Below are positions 46,234 to 55,811 of a DNA stretch of 64,000 nucleotides, in pieces (within the stretch, counting starts at the first letter, position 1; every line of letters starts with the position of its first letter). The stretch is from Herbaspirillum robiniae. Lineage in GTDB: Bacteria; Pseudomonadota; Gammaproteobacteria; Burkholderiales; Burkholderiaceae_D. A program made the translations under genes and the position numbers. Where the stretch lies: NCBI RefSeq assembly GCF_002213415.1, contig NZ_NJGU01000011.1, forward strand, positions 62,001 to 126,000. Direction: 5' to 3'. The notes beneath the pieces were generated by a model. That model was not told the origin of the DNA. It did no database searches and worked only from the letters and a program-made list of their open reading frames with translations.

Positions 46234-47037
46234 TCAGGCAGCCTTTCTGCAACAGACGTAAGTTCGAGTGGCGCTACCTACGCCATGACTCACGGTTTCG
46301 TCCAGTGTATGGGTAGCCAGCACCTCCAGTCCATTGTCGGAGAGCAATGCAAGGAACTGTGGTTCGTTGAAGTGGATCTCGACTGCTTCCACGCCATAGG
46401 CCTGTTTTCGGTAGTACTTGTTCGGTTGGCCCAGTACCACCGGCGTACGGTGGAAAATCGCGTACCGGCGGGCAACCCGCGCGGTTTCGGCCACGGCGGC
46501 CTGGTATTCCGGGATGTGCAGCAGGCAACAGCCTGAGATGACGACATCATAAGCGCTGTCGTCATACCGGAGCATGGTCGCGTCCTGTACATCGAATGGC
46601 AAGCCCGGATAGCGCTGGCGGGCCATGTCAATAAATGCATCCGAATAGTCGCAACCAGTGTAGTCGACGTCGAGCCCGGCAATACGGAAAACCTCCGAAT
46701 AGTAGCCGCTGGAGCATCCTATTTCCAGCACGCGCATCCTGCCGGCGCCGTGCGGCAGGGCACGCAGGCTTTGGACCATGACATCGAACACATCAATAGC
46801 CTCACCGTGCCGATAGGCGGTCAGTTGCTTGTCGACCAGTTCGCGTTGGCGCACGGGCAAGTCATGGTCTTTCCAGGCTGCGCGTAAGCGCGCCGATTCA
46901 CTGTCCGCTTCATTCCCGGCCATTTCCACGTAGTGCGTCGAGACGCCCCGTCCCGGCAGGATGAGCTGCAGGCCACGCTTGAGCAGCTTCTTGAGCCAAG
47001 GTTGGCGGTTGATCAGGTGGCGCAACTGTCGTTTCAT
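46234..47037 (-). CDS. Class I SAM-dependent methyltransferase
   Basis: A 267-residue protein with a Methyltransf_11-type core: motif I VLEIGCSSGYYSEVF, then DYTGCDYSDAF and a motif IV-like VVISGCCLLHI. The N-terminal 60 residues are basic and helical. It probably methylates a sugar or a terminal residue of the glycan; a capping methyl group could set chain length. Overlaps the upstream glycosyltransferase by 4 bases. Confidence 0.85.
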   Translation of the reverse strand: MKRQLRHLINRQPWLKKLLKRGLQLILPGRGVSTHYVEMAGNEADSESARLRAAWKDHDLPVRQRELVDKQLTAYRHGEAIDVFDVMVQSLRALPHGAGRMRVLEIGCSSGYYSEVFRIAGLDVDYTGCDYSDAFIDMARQRYPGLPFDVQDATMLRYDDSAYDVVISGCCLLHIPEYQAAVAETARVARRYAIFHRTPVVLGQPNKYYRKQAYGVEAVEIHFNEPQFLALLSDNGLEVLATHTLDETVSHGVGSATRTYVCCRKAA

Positions 47038-48170
47038 TGGACTCCTTTTGCCAGATGCTGCTCAAGTATCGGCACCAGCTCTTCCATGCGGCGCTGGTAG
47101 GTATGTTCGCGCAGCGTACGCGCTTGGCCGGCGCGAGCGATCTCGGCGGCCTCATCGGGGTGCGCGATGTAGTAGCGGATCAGTTCGGCAGCCTCGGTCG
47201 GTGTGGAGTAGGCCACCACTTCCTTGCCGACCTCGAACAGTTCGCCCAGGTTGTCCTTGTGGTCGGTGATGAGCAAGGTGCCTACGCCGGTGGCTTCGTA
47301 CAACCGCATGTTGTTGGCGTTGTTTTCTGCGACGTTGATGTGGCGGTTCAATGTGACGCGACTGCGCGCCAGGGCGCGATACATGTCCAGTCCCCACACT
47401 TCGCCGTGATGCCGTGCGCGCACGGGAGAAGCCTGTGCCAGGCTGCCGGCGCCATAGCCGAAGAATTCGATCGGCGTGTTTCGTGCCAGGTATTCCAGCA
47501 TGGGCAGGGCCTTGCCATGGTGGCGGCTGATGCCACCGACGAAGCTGGCGTCGATATTGCGCTCCACCGTGCCCAGCAACTCCAGCACACGGGTGTCGAA
47601 CCCGATGCGGAAATACTCCGAGGCGATCCCCATGGCACGCAGTCGCGGCACAAAATGAGGGAACGAGGTCAGGATCAGGTCGTAGCCTTTGAGGTAGGCC
47701 TCGGGGGGCAGCGGGCTGGCAATCTGGCCGACGATCAGCTTCACGAAAGGTCTCAGTTCAGCCAGTTTCTGCGGTGGCAGAAACCAGAGGTCCTGGCAGT
47801 ACAGGACATCAGGTTGCATGGCCTTGATCTGTGCCACGGCAATCTCGACCAGTCCGGGCAGCGCCGAGAGCCAGGGGCCGATGACTGGCAGGCGCAACAG
47901 CCGCTGAGGCAGTTTCAAGGCCAACGCGCTATAGCTTACGTCGTGCGTGCGCGCCCAGGTTTGCTGCAATGGCGTGCAATTGACAATCAGGTCCTGAGCA
48001 TCATGGCCCATGGCCTGCAAATGGCGCGAGTAGAAATCGGACGTGCCGAACACCTGCTTGAGCAGGTTCTGCCGCTGCTCCGGAAAAGGCTTGTCGGCCA
48101 GTTCCGGATGGGTGGCGTAGTTTGCCGCCAGGAAGCGGGGGTAATAGGTGTCGAGCAGGGCAATACGCAT
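47034..48170 (-). CDS. CgeB-like glycosyltransferase
   Basis: A 378-residue protein. The N-terminus MRIALLDTYYPRFLAANY, then PDVLYCQDLWFLPP and the C-terminal NMRLYEATGVGTLLITDHK are like glycosyltransferases of the CgeB/GT1-like group. The Glu in RLYEATG is the usual nucleotide-sugar-binding Glu. It is 3 bases from the ABC exporter gene. Specificity unknown. Confidence 0.83.
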   Translation of the reverse strand: MRIALLDTYYPRFLAANYATHPELADKPFPEQRQNLLKQVFGTSDFYSRHLQAMGHDAQDLIVNCTPLQQTWARTHDVSYSALALKLPQRLLRLPVIGPWLSALPGLVEIAVAQIKAMQPDVLYCQDLWFLPPQKLAELRPFVKLIVGQIASPLPPEAYLKGYDLILTSFPHFVPRLRAMGIASEYFRIGFDTRVLELLGTVERNIDASFVGGISRHHGKALPMLEYLARNTPIEFFGYGAGSLAQASPVRARHHGEVWGLDMYRALARSRVTLNRHINVAENNANNMRLYEATGVGTLLITDHKDNLGELFEVGKEVVAYSTPTEAAELIRYYIAHPDEAAEIARAGQARTLREHTYQRRMEELVPILEQHLAKGVQ

Positions 48171-48173
48171 GGG

Positions 48174-49889
48174 TCAGAGAGGGCGGCTTGTTGGGGGCGG
48201 CATCGCGGGCAATGGCTCCCCGATAGGCAATACTTCGTCTGCGAGAGCGGCGATCTCAGGATCGTGGGTGATGAAAATGATGATGCCGTCACGCATGCGC
48301 GCACGCAGCTTGGCCACCACATCGACGCGTGTGGATGGGTCGAGAGCGCTGGTCGCTTCGTCAAGAATCAGGACGTCGGGCTGGCGAACCAGCGCACGTG
48401 CAATACCCAGGCGCTGGCGCTGGCCGCCGGAGAAGTTCTCGCCCAGATAGGTAAGTCGTGTCGCCAGTCCCTGCGGCAACTCTTTGATCATGTCGTCGAG
48501 GTTCACGCTTTCCAAAGCGGCGTAGAGCAACTCGTCGCTCTCATCCATGCCCAGCAGCAGATTTTCCCTGACGCTGGTGGAGAAGATCTTTGGTTGTTGT
48601 TCGACCAGCATGAAGTGAGCGCGCGCCGTGACCAGGGAGGCGCGGCCGTCGTTGACACTGACTGCTCCACTGTCAGGCAGGCTGAGGCCAAGCAAGATAT
48701 CCGCCAACGTGGATTTTCCTGCCCCCGATGGGCCGACGATTGCATAGGTACGGCCGGCCTCGAAGCGAAAGCTCACATTACTCAATAGATGCCTGCGATC
48801 GCCGTAGCCGAACGAGACTTGCATCAGGTCGATGGTACGCACTGATACTGGAGGGAGCATTTCTGCATCGGCGACATTTTCTTGCATAACGGCGACTAGT
48901 GCGTCGATATCTTTGACCGCGCGTACGTCCGTTAGCAATTGGGAGCCTGCGGTGACCATTTGTCCCAGCGACGCAAAGACTCGAATGATGATAATAGTTC
49001 CGGCAAACAAAGCAGTATCGGACATGGCAACGGAGGTACCTGGGCGTAGTACGATGGCTGCCAGAAGCAGCAGCACGATCGCCGGAAAGGCCTTGACTCC
49101 ACTCTTGATGGCGTCCATTTCCACCAGCATGCGGATATAGCTGAAAATTTGCCCTGCGTAAGCCGACATTACGAATCGCTCTCCGTGTAGGGAGCGGATG
49201 GAGCGCAGGCTATTTAGGGCTTCCACGAAGGTGGTGCCCAGCTCTCGGGAAAGATTGACGGTGCGATTATTTATCCGGATGATGCGCCGCATCAGAAATG
49301 TGATCACGGCCATACTAACTATCAGGAACAGCAATACGCCGACAAATACCTGGGGAGAGAATTGATAAAGCACTACCATGCCGACCAACGCGGTGAGAAA
49401 ACCGACTGCTGATTGCAGCAAACTGCTGATGATGGTGCCGCTTTTGAAAGTGTCATCGCCCGCCATCGTGATGTAGTGCCCTACGGAGCGGGTATAGACA
49501 CGTGCCATCGGTTCCGCCAAGAGAATGTGACCAAAGATCTTCCCGCTCAAGGTTCGATGAACACATTTGCCCAGCCAAGTCGTCAGTACAGCTAAGGCAT
49601 AGCCAAATACCAGCCGTGCCATCATGACGATGAAGAACAACCAGAGCCACGTTCTAGATGTCGATTCTAGTCCCAATTGCGCTGCTACCCGCCCCCATGC
49701 CTGAATGATCGGCGAGTTCGTCGTGATTTGCCCTGGAGCCATAGGAATCATCAGGCTGGTGGCTAAGTACTCCAGCACCAGCACCAATGCGGTCAAGGCC
49801 AAAACTGCATAGAACGTACGGAAATTTTTTGCTACAAAACTGGTGTAGCGGACGATCTGTCCCGCGATCGAAGCCAAGGCGCTATTCAT
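48174..49889 (-). CDS. MsbA/PglK-like ABC exporter (fused TMD-NBD), probable glycan flippase
   Basis: A 571-residue half-transporter. About six membrane helices (residues about 20-310, e.g. FYAVLALTALVLVLEYLA, FPAIVLLLLAAIVL) precede the ATPase domain with Walker A IVGPSGAGKST, signature FSGGQRQRLGIARAL, Walker B VLILDEATSALD and switch His ITHDPE. No Wzx-type flippase is seen in the locus, so this protein is a good candidate for flipping the lipid-linked unit, as PglK does in Campylobacter. ATG 49889 overlaps the upstream FkbM stop (TGATG). Confidence 0.9.
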   Translation of the reverse strand: MNSALASIAGQIVRYTSFVAKNFRTFYAVLALTALVLVLEYLATSLMIPMAPGQITTNSPIIQAWGRVAAQLGLESTSRTWLWLFFIVMMARLVFGYALAVLTTWLGKCVHRTLSGKIFGHILLAEPMARVYTRSVGHYITMAGDDTFKSGTIISSLLQSAVGFLTALVGMVVLYQFSPQVFVGVLLFLIVSMAVITFLMRRIIRINNRTVNLSRELGTTFVEALNSLRSIRSLHGERFVMSAYAGQIFSYIRMLVEMDAIKSGVKAFPAIVLLLLAAIVLRPGTSVAMSDTALFAGTIIIIRVFASLGQMVTAGSQLLTDVRAVKDIDALVAVMQENVADAEMLPPVSVRTIDLMQVSFGYGDRRHLLSNVSFRFEAGRTYAIVGPSGAGKSTLADILLGLSLPDSGAVSVNDGRASLVTARAHFMLVEQQPKIFSTSVRENLLLGMDESDELLYAALESVNLDDMIKELPQGLATRLTYLGENFSGGQRQRLGIARALVRQPDVLILDEATSALDPSTRVDVVAKLRARMRDGIIIFITHDPEIAALADEVLPIGEPLPAMPPPTSRPL

Positions 49890-50830
49890 CAGGCTGCTAC
49901 TCTCAGGGTAGAGGCCAGTGCATCTACATTGCATCCCCTGGTGCCCAGAAAATTCCTGATGTCATTGTCGCGTTCCAGGAACGACAAGGCCTCTTCGTAA
50001 AATTGATTCGTCAGGTAGAACGCCAGTAGGCTAGTGCGGTGTTCCACCGAAAGGCCGGCGACTACGTCCTGTCGCAGGGCGAAGACTGCATCGCATTCGT
50101 TGACATAGGTGTTGCGATTGATCCGCGTGCGGCCCGAGCGCGGTACCGCCGGGATCGGCTTGATGTGTAGCAGCTCAAAACCTTGTCGCTCGAGGTACTC
50201 GCTGGCTTGCCAGAATTTTCCTGAGTTCCGCATCAGAGGTTGCGCTAGCATAGTTGACTCCATTTCGATGCCAACGATGCGCCTGCTGTCGAACAGTTGC
50301 TGAGCCCCTTGCAGAATGGACAGCTCTGTACCTTGTGTATCAAGTTTGATGAAAGCTGGTGCGACTTCTGACAAGCCGGCCATGGCCTGGGTCAGTGTGA
50401 GCGTTTCAATGCGGCGTTCCGTCACAGGGAAGAAATAGCCCATGTCGGTAATGCGATGTTGCATTGATGGCGTGATTTCCGGCGGTAACAGGCTCGAGCC
50501 TGTATCCACGTTCGTCACGTGCAACGTTTGCGTGCCTCCATCTCGGCTGAGTCCGGTAGTGCAGGCCGAAATTTGACTGGGCCAAGGCCAGGACTTGACG
50601 TAGTCAATATTGGCTTCGTTCGGCTCTACCGCCAACCACTGCGTATGGGGTGCATTTAGGAACTGCAACCATTTTGCATGTGGGTAGTATGAAGCACCAA
50701 CATCGACGCAAACCACCGCGGGAAGGTGAGGGCTGATTTGTCTTGAAATACGCCAAGGCAGAGTATTTTGACGCAGGAAATTTTTCACTGATTGCGGTGC
50801 CAGACGGCGCAAGGCTAAACCCAAACTCAT
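49889..50830 (-). CDS. FkbM-family methyltransferase (first of two)
   Basis: A 313-residue protein with the FkbM pattern VCVDVGASYYPHAKWL, FIKLDTQGTELSILQGA and IVGIEMEST. Family members O-methylate sugars and other small molecules. A C-terminal extension of about 60 residues (LERDNDIRNFLGTRG) is not typical. It is linked to both neighbours by one-base overlaps (TAATG and TGATG). Confidence 0.87.
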   Translation of the reverse strand: MSLGLALRRLAPQSVKNFLRQNTLPWRISRQISPHLPAVVCVDVGASYYPHAKWLQFLNAPHTQWLAVEPNEANIDYVKSWPWPSQISACTTGLSRDGGTQTLHVTNVDTGSSLLPPEITPSMQHRITDMGYFFPVTERRIETLTLTQAMAGLSEVAPAFIKLDTQGTELSILQGAQQLFDSRRIVGIEMESTMLAQPLMRNSGKFWQASEYLERQGFELLHIKPIPAVPRSGRTRINRNTYVNECDAVFALRQDVVAGLSVEHRTSLLAFYLTNQFYEEALSFLERDNDIRNFLGTRGCNVDALASTLRVAA

Positions 50831-52041
50831 TAAAACATCCTTTTAAGCTTGTTCACGGCGCGTTCCGTAAACGTCGAATCGGAAAAAATTACCTGCAGTG
50901 CTACGCGCTCACCAGCCTGCATCAAGCCGCCTCGATGCAGCAGTCGTGCTCCGTCGAAAGCGATAAAGGTACCTGCGGGGCCTATCATCTTGTGCTCATC
51001 AACGACCAGTGTGCTTTCAAGCTCGCTACCTGGCATGACATCCCAGCCAATGTGCGAGTTGAAGCGCAGCTGCTCGGGTAATCGCATAAAATGCCGACGG
51101 AAGTTCTCTGAGTTGACCGACTGGTGATATTGCTTGGCGTAATACTCTTTCAAGGGAGAGTCGTGGTGTGAGCCTACGGTGCCCACGATACGGCCAATTA
51201 TCTCTTGCAACGGATTGAGCTGCATAGCCTCGTAGGCACCGGGATAACAACCGGTAGGGCCGTTCTGCTCTGTGACGTCGGTTAGGTAGACGATGGATTT
51301 AGGACATGAAATGGTCTCGTCCACATGAGCATAGAGGGTTTGAGGTGCATGATCGAGGCCCGGAACGGCGTTCCTCCACCAAGTGGCTTGGGGGACGCTC
51401 AACTCAAGCGCCAGACCGGTTACATTTACTTTGCGGCCCGTATAAGCGCTGACTGCATCCAGCACGCCTAAGTCTTTGAATTCTCGATTAAGAACATGCC
51501 GCAAGGCATGAACAAGCCGCCCGGAATTTACCGACAGATCTTCGCGTTGCAGTCGGCCGGCCGCAGCATTGGCTCGGCATTGTCCCAATCCCCCCTCTGC
51601 CAGTTTGCGTAACTCAGTGACGGCAGCCACGGGAAGGCAACCAAAATAGTGTCTATCGTGCTGCAACCGAATCGCATTCTGCCGAGTTTCCCCGTCGTTC
51701 AGGTTCACGAAATTCGCGTGCGGCTTCCGGGCATACCACGCCAACTCTTCATTTAGCAGGCGAATGCACGCCTTCTTCAGCTCAACAAGGAAGCATGTTT
51801 CATACGCATCTGCTGCTTGCGCCTCAAATGCAGCAAAGACATTGTCCAACTGTCTTTGCAAATCTTGCTGAATCGCCTCGCGGCTGCCCACATCAAGCGT
51901 CACAGCCAATTGTCGCATCGCAATGTAGATGTCATTGAATGCGGTCAGTTTTTCATCAGGAATTTGCCAGCTTGGCATGTCGAAGTTGAAAGCTGGATGG
52001 TTGAGATAATTGCTTTCCAGTAGTGTATTAATCTGTTTCAT
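50830..52041 (-). CDS. PhyH-like Fe(II)/2-oxoglutarate oxygenase
   Basis: A 403-residue protein. HVDETIS gives a plausible iron-binding HxD, NGPTGCYPGAYE resembles the PhyH core, and a distal His with a later Arg appears in LLHRGGLMQAGERVALQ. The N-terminal about 150 residues have no pattern I recognise. Such oxygenases hydroxylate small molecules or lipids; one in a surface-glycan operon may hydroxylate a sugar, an acyl group or another substituent. Overlaps the polymerase/ligase gene by 4 bases upstream. Confidence 0.75.
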   Translation of the reverse strand: MKQINTLLESNYLNHPAFNFDMPSWQIPDEKLTAFNDIYIAMRQLAVTLDVGSREAIQQDLQRQLDNVFAAFEAQAADAYETCFLVELKKACIRLLNEELAWYARKPHANFVNLNDGETRQNAIRLQHDRHYFGCLPVAAVTELRKLAEGGLGQCRANAAAGRLQREDLSVNSGRLVHALRHVLNREFKDLGVLDAVSAYTGRKVNVTGLALELSVPQATWWRNAVPGLDHAPQTLYAHVDETISCPKSIVYLTDVTEQNGPTGCYPGAYEAMQLNPLQEIIGRIVGTVGSHHDSPLKEYYAKQYHQSVNSENFRRHFMRLPEQLRFNSHIGWDVMPGSELESTLVVDEHKMIGPAGTFIAFDGARLLHRGGLMQAGERVALQVIFSDSTFTERAVNKLKRMF

Positions 52042-53477
52042 CGTAGATCGTTGGAAATGGTCCGAGCGCTAGAATGCAATAGTCCATAGTACATGCCCAA
52101 AAGCGCCATGAAATAGCGCCAGAGTCCTTCGCTAAAGACATCCACCAAACCTCTCCCCGCGCACACAAGTATGATTGCGCAGAGGGTTACCAAGGACACC
52201 GATGCGCGCCCCGATCGAATCGCGCGCCGAGTGGAGCGCAGCACACCCCATATCACCCATGCATAGAACAAAAGACTGAACACGCCAAAAGAAACGACGT
52301 GCTGAACCAGGAAATTGTCGCCACGCTGGAACTTCCCAGGCTCACCTGCGACGCCCCACAGCCGTCCCATGTAGTCATCTGAATAACCGATCCCAAACGG
52401 GTGATCCCATAGGCTTTGCATACCCGTGAGTATCCAGGCTGTGCGCAGATAGGCAGATTGGTCGACCTTGCATCGGAAATGACCTTCGAGGTAGCACGCG
52501 TTGATATCTTTTATTGGGGCGCTCCAGTAGCTTTCGTCCACAAAGGGACGCTGGGATAACTCCACTTGCGAGTCAAATACGTCATGAGTTGCGGCTTTGA
52601 TGCTGTAGCTCATGGATATCCAGCGCGATTTGCCCGCACTGTATCCCAATCCGACAACCACCATGAAAAAGCACACCAACACAATCCTCCCAAGGCCCGT
52701 TGGCAAATAAGGTCTGATCTTGCGCCACGCCGTACCGGGGCCGATGACAAATATCAGGACGGCGCCACTGAACGCTACGGATGCGTAGGCCGCTCGGGCA
52801 TCCAGAAGGGCCAGCGACAATATGCTCAAACCAGTCATTGCCCCAGCCAGATACCTAGCTCTCGCATGCTTGTGGCGCCAAGTCATCAACCAGCCCGCAC
52901 ACAACAAGTGCAAAAGCGCCCAAGAAAGATAGCGACGCCCTACCCTGGGAGCATCCTTTATGTATTCAAGCATGCCTTGTTTGGATGACGACGAGAACGG
53001 TATGTTTCCTTTCTGGAGCGCGACGAAGACGTCAAGATACATGAAGGCCAGATGAACCACTCCCGGAATCAGGAATAACGCGAGCAGCAAGGATGGCTCA
53101 CGCTCCGGTACTTGGTTTCGGAATACCACATACAGCAAAAAGAAGGGAAGAAAGCCAAATATCAGTTCCTTGATATAGGTTTGGGCGCCGTCTTCCGTTC
53201 CATTGGAAAAAGCCAGGGCAGCCACATATAGCAGCATGAAAATCAATGGCGTAAGCGGCTTGCATCCTGCCGCGATACCGGAGCGGTGCCAGCCGAACAT
53301 GCCGAGGAAAATGACTAGCGAAAATGCGGCGATCAAGTCTGCGATTGGATATTTTGATGGTGCCAAATAGAGTGTCAGTATCACAGACAAGACGGCGCCA
53401 GTGATCACAGTGAACGCCCATGCGGACGGCAGTCGCTTCTTACCAATTTCGAAACTTGGAGACTCTTTTTGCGGCAT
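52038..53477 (-). CDS. O-antigen polymerase/ligase-type membrane protein (Wzy/WaaL family)
   Basis: A 479-residue protein with about 10-12 hydrophobic segments (e.g. FTVITGAVLSVILTLYL, LIFMLLYVAALAF, IVLVCFFMVVVGLGYSA) and a large periplasmic loop (about 290-390) after SRWISMSYS. This layout fits the Wzy_C/O-antigen ligase superfamily. It could polymerise repeat units or ligate them to lipid A-core; the two cannot be separated by sequence. It starts directly after the stop of the 53478 gene. Confidence 0.87.
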   Translation of the reverse strand: MPQKESPSFEIGKKRLPSAWAFTVITGAVLSVILTLYLAPSKYPIADLIAAFSLVIFLGMFGWHRSGIAAGCKPLTPLIFMLLYVAALAFSNGTEDGAQTYIKELIFGFLPFFLLYVVFRNQVPEREPSLLLALFLIPGVVHLAFMYLDVFVALQKGNIPFSSSSKQGMLEYIKDAPRVGRRYLSWALLHLLCAGWLMTWRHKHARARYLAGAMTGLSILSLALLDARAAYASVAFSGAVLIFVIGPGTAWRKIRPYLPTGLGRIVLVCFFMVVVGLGYSAGKSRWISMSYSIKAATHDVFDSQVELSQRPFVDESYWSAPIKDINACYLEGHFRCKVDQSAYLRTAWILTGMQSLWDHPFGIGYSDDYMGRLWGVAGEPGKFQRGDNFLVQHVVSFGVFSLLFYAWVIWGVLRSTRRAIRSGRASVSLVTLCAIILVCAGRGLVDVFSEGLWRYFMALLGMYYGLLHSSARTISNDLR

Positions 53478-55121
53478 TTAGTGGTAGGCAGCGTGTTGGG
53501 AAAGGTTTTCTTGCCTGTTCACCAGTTTCGTGGCAAAGCGAGCAAATGAGGGGTGATTGGCGAGAGAAAGAAAGGCTGCTTCTATGCTCTCATCTGCCGG
53601 TTCTCCCATATTGCAGGCTCGCCAGAAGGCGACAAAGGCCTTTTGTAAATCCCGTGTATCGCCAGCGTCATGGAGGTTATGCATGTAGTAGAAGGCCAGG
53701 GCCTGCTGCTGCATTTCTTCCTGCGATAGGGGACGTGCTTTGTAGGTCTGGAGCATGTCTTCATATTCTTGTCTTGTGCGCGCCGTGCGACAAAAGTCAA
53801 ATGAGTGATGAGGATGGCGCGCACTTCCGATGCTTGGGACACCCAGATAAGCCAGTTCATGTGCCACTGTACCGTAGACAGTGACGCCGCAGGCAATGCC
53901 TGCCTGCGCCAGTTGCACATTGCTGGTACTGGCAGACAGCCACTTCAGGTCGGGGTACTTCGCTCGCAGCCGAACCATTGCCTTATCGCTCAAGGCAATC
54001 TGATTTGGATGTGGCTTAAGGAAAAAATTCGTTCCGTTTTTTTGCAGCGCTTCGACTGTGAAACAAATCCAGCTCCAGAAATCGTGAAATACAAGTTCTG
54101 GATAAATGTGGGGACTGTCGTAGAAGTCATGTAGGAATACAATCACTGCCCCATTGAGGCCTAACGGTAACTCTCCAGCTGTTTGCCCGTATGCCGATTG
54201 GCGCATGTAGCTTGTTGCGGCGTCGATATTGCCAGACAAGCGTATTTCCAGTTGCTTGCGTGCCTGTTGCAATTTCTCCGTCTGCTGATCCAGCATGTCG
54301 AAATCACTTCTGTATCTAGAACAATCTTGCGTGTGGTAGCTATCGCTGAGTGTCAGTTGTTTGCCGAATCCGTTCAGATTGCCAAACGACCAGACATCCA
54401 CGTTTTTTTGCAATGCAACGCGCGCCGGTATGCCATGTTCCAAATAGGTAGTATAGGAAGTCAGGTACAAGTGAGGTCTAGTTCGGCCGAAATAGGCTTG
54501 TGCTTGTCGCACGTCTCGTGATGCCTGCCATATCAGTCGTCGGACAAAGGGATCTGATACATCGAATTCTGGGGCCGGCTTGAAACGCAGGTATGAATCA
54601 ATCACTAAATCGGCGACTTCTATACCTTCAATTTGCAAGGAGAAATTTCCGTTCTGTTGTTGCAGTTGGCGCCACAGGAGAGAGGAACTGATCCAGTCCG
54701 ACAGATCCGCATATGGATGAGCCCAGGTTGCGCATCGATAGCCTACATCGTTGACGAGTGTTCCATAGGCTCGCACCCAAGGCTTGCTCCATAACCAGGT
54801 CACCGGTGCAGCCCGTTTTAGCTCGGCTCGCCAACCGGTGCCGACGGCACCGCTGACGGCTCTTACCACCACTAATTCTGCGGGGCCGCGCAAGTCGGCA
54901 TTTACATGGGCGCGAATGGCCCCGAACAAGAGAAAGTAAAACTTGTCGGGGACCATCTGAAACACCAGAGGGGCTAAGCGCGTATCGGCATGTCGATACG
55001 CAGGAGGGGGGCGGATGCCGGCAAATATTGTCGGGCGTACACCGGGTTCCTTCGGATAATTGGTGAGCAGGCTCCCAATCTTTCGTAATATCTCTTTAAA
55101 TCTTGTGTGCACTGCTGTCAC
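53478..55121 (-). CDS. Unknown protein, GT-B/surface-polysaccharide-synthesis-like
   Basis: I do not recognise this large protein with certainty. The C-terminal half contains FFLKPHPNQ and VYGTVAHELAYLGVPSIGS, patterns seen in CDP-glycerol transferase-like and KpsC/KpsS-like GT-B proteins, and a LHDFYDSPHIYPELVF stretch. The N-terminal part is basic with no signal peptide. The stop is firm; the start is not. GTG 55121 or 55112 avoids most of the overlap with the upstream FkbM gene, while ATG 55193 would overlap it by 98 bases. Probably a glycosyltransferase or glycan-assembly protein (inference). Confidence 0.6.
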   Translation of the reverse strand: MTAVHTRFKEILRKIGSLLTNYPKEPGVRPTIFAGIRPPPAYRHADTRLAPLVFQMVPDKFYFLLFGAIRAHVNADLRGPAELVVVRAVSGAVGTGWRAELKRAAPVTWLWSKPWVRAYGTLVNDVGYRCATWAHPYADLSDWISSSLLWRQLQQQNGNFSLQIEGIEVADLVIDSYLRFKPAPEFDVSDPFVRRLIWQASRDVRQAQAYFGRTRPHLYLTSYTTYLEHGIPARVALQKNVDVWSFGNLNGFGKQLTLSDSYHTQDCSRYRSDFDMLDQQTEKLQQARKQLEIRLSGNIDAATSYMRQSAYGQTAGELPLGLNGAVIVFLHDFYDSPHIYPELVFHDFWSWICFTVEALQKNGTNFFLKPHPNQIALSDKAMVRLRAKYPDLKWLSASTSNVQLAQAGIACGVTVYGTVAHELAYLGVPSIGSARHPHHSFDFCRTARTRQEYEDMLQTYKARPLSQEEMQQQALAFYYMHNLHDAGDTRDLQKAFVAFWRACNMGEPADESIEAAFLSLANHPSFARFATKLVNRQENLSQHAAYH

Positions 55122-55809
55122 CTGATTGAGAAAATTCTTTCGCAGCGAAGAGATAATCCTGCCCGGAGAGCTTCTCGATAAACCGGTACCCATGGGATGT
55201 CAGGTACAAATCCAGGCGAGGAAAGTCTCGGCATTCGACGAGAAGATATTTGAATCGGAAGGCCTGATGGTCCACACCCTTGAGCACCTCCAACTCTGCC
55301 CCTTCGACATCGAGTGAAAGGAAGTCGATAGTTTTGGGCGCTGCTGCATCGAGCAGTAAGGAGTTGAGCGTACGTGCCACTGCACCAAACTCGAAGATAG
55401 TTTCGCCTTGACTCAGGAAGCGGTTGCCTTGTTGAGCATGGGCGCGTGGATCTTGAATATCCGACTCGAGGTTGACCGATGTTGACATGAGGTTCGAGTA
55501 GGCAATGCGCACAAACTCCTTGTCGTACTCGAAGGACACACAAGCCGCACAATAGATCCTGTCTTCCGAAGAACGGTTCTTTCGGCATTTTAGGTAGTTT
55601 TGCGGTGCTGGTTCAACGAGCAAGCCACGCCAGTTGCGGTACTTCTCAAAATACAGACTGTTGGATTGGTTCACGCCGTCGTTGGCGCCGAGCTCGACAA
55701 AATATCCGTTGTCATAATCGACGTACTTTTCTAGCTTGCGATCCAGCTGATTCAGGCTGGAGTATTTTCCCCGCAGCAAGCGTTTGGCGAGCAATTTTAT
55801 TGTTTGCAT
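55096..55809 (-). CDS. FkbM-family methyltransferase (second of two)
   Basis: A 237-residue protein. FVELGANDGVNQSNSLYFE is the SAM site, FLSLDVEGAELEVLKG the FkbM motif, and LVEPAPQNYLKC and KYLLVECRDF are conserved. It is shorter than the first FkbM and only distantly like it. It follows the PIG-L gene by 2 bases. Likely target: a hydroxyl on a sugar of the glycan. Confidence 0.88.
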   Translation of the reverse strand: MQTIKLLAKRLLRGKYSSLNQLDRKLEKYVDYDNGYFVELGANDGVNQSNSLYFEKYRNWRGLLVEPAPQNYLKCRKNRSSEDRIYCAACVSFEYDKEFVRIAYSNLMSTSVNLESDIQDPRAHAQQGNRFLSQGETIFEFGAVARTLNSLLLDAAAPKTIDFLSLDVEGAELEVLKGVDHQAFRFKYLLVECRDFPRLDLYLTSHGYRFIEKLSGQDYLFAAKEFSQSGDSSAHKI

Positions 55810-55811
55810 AG

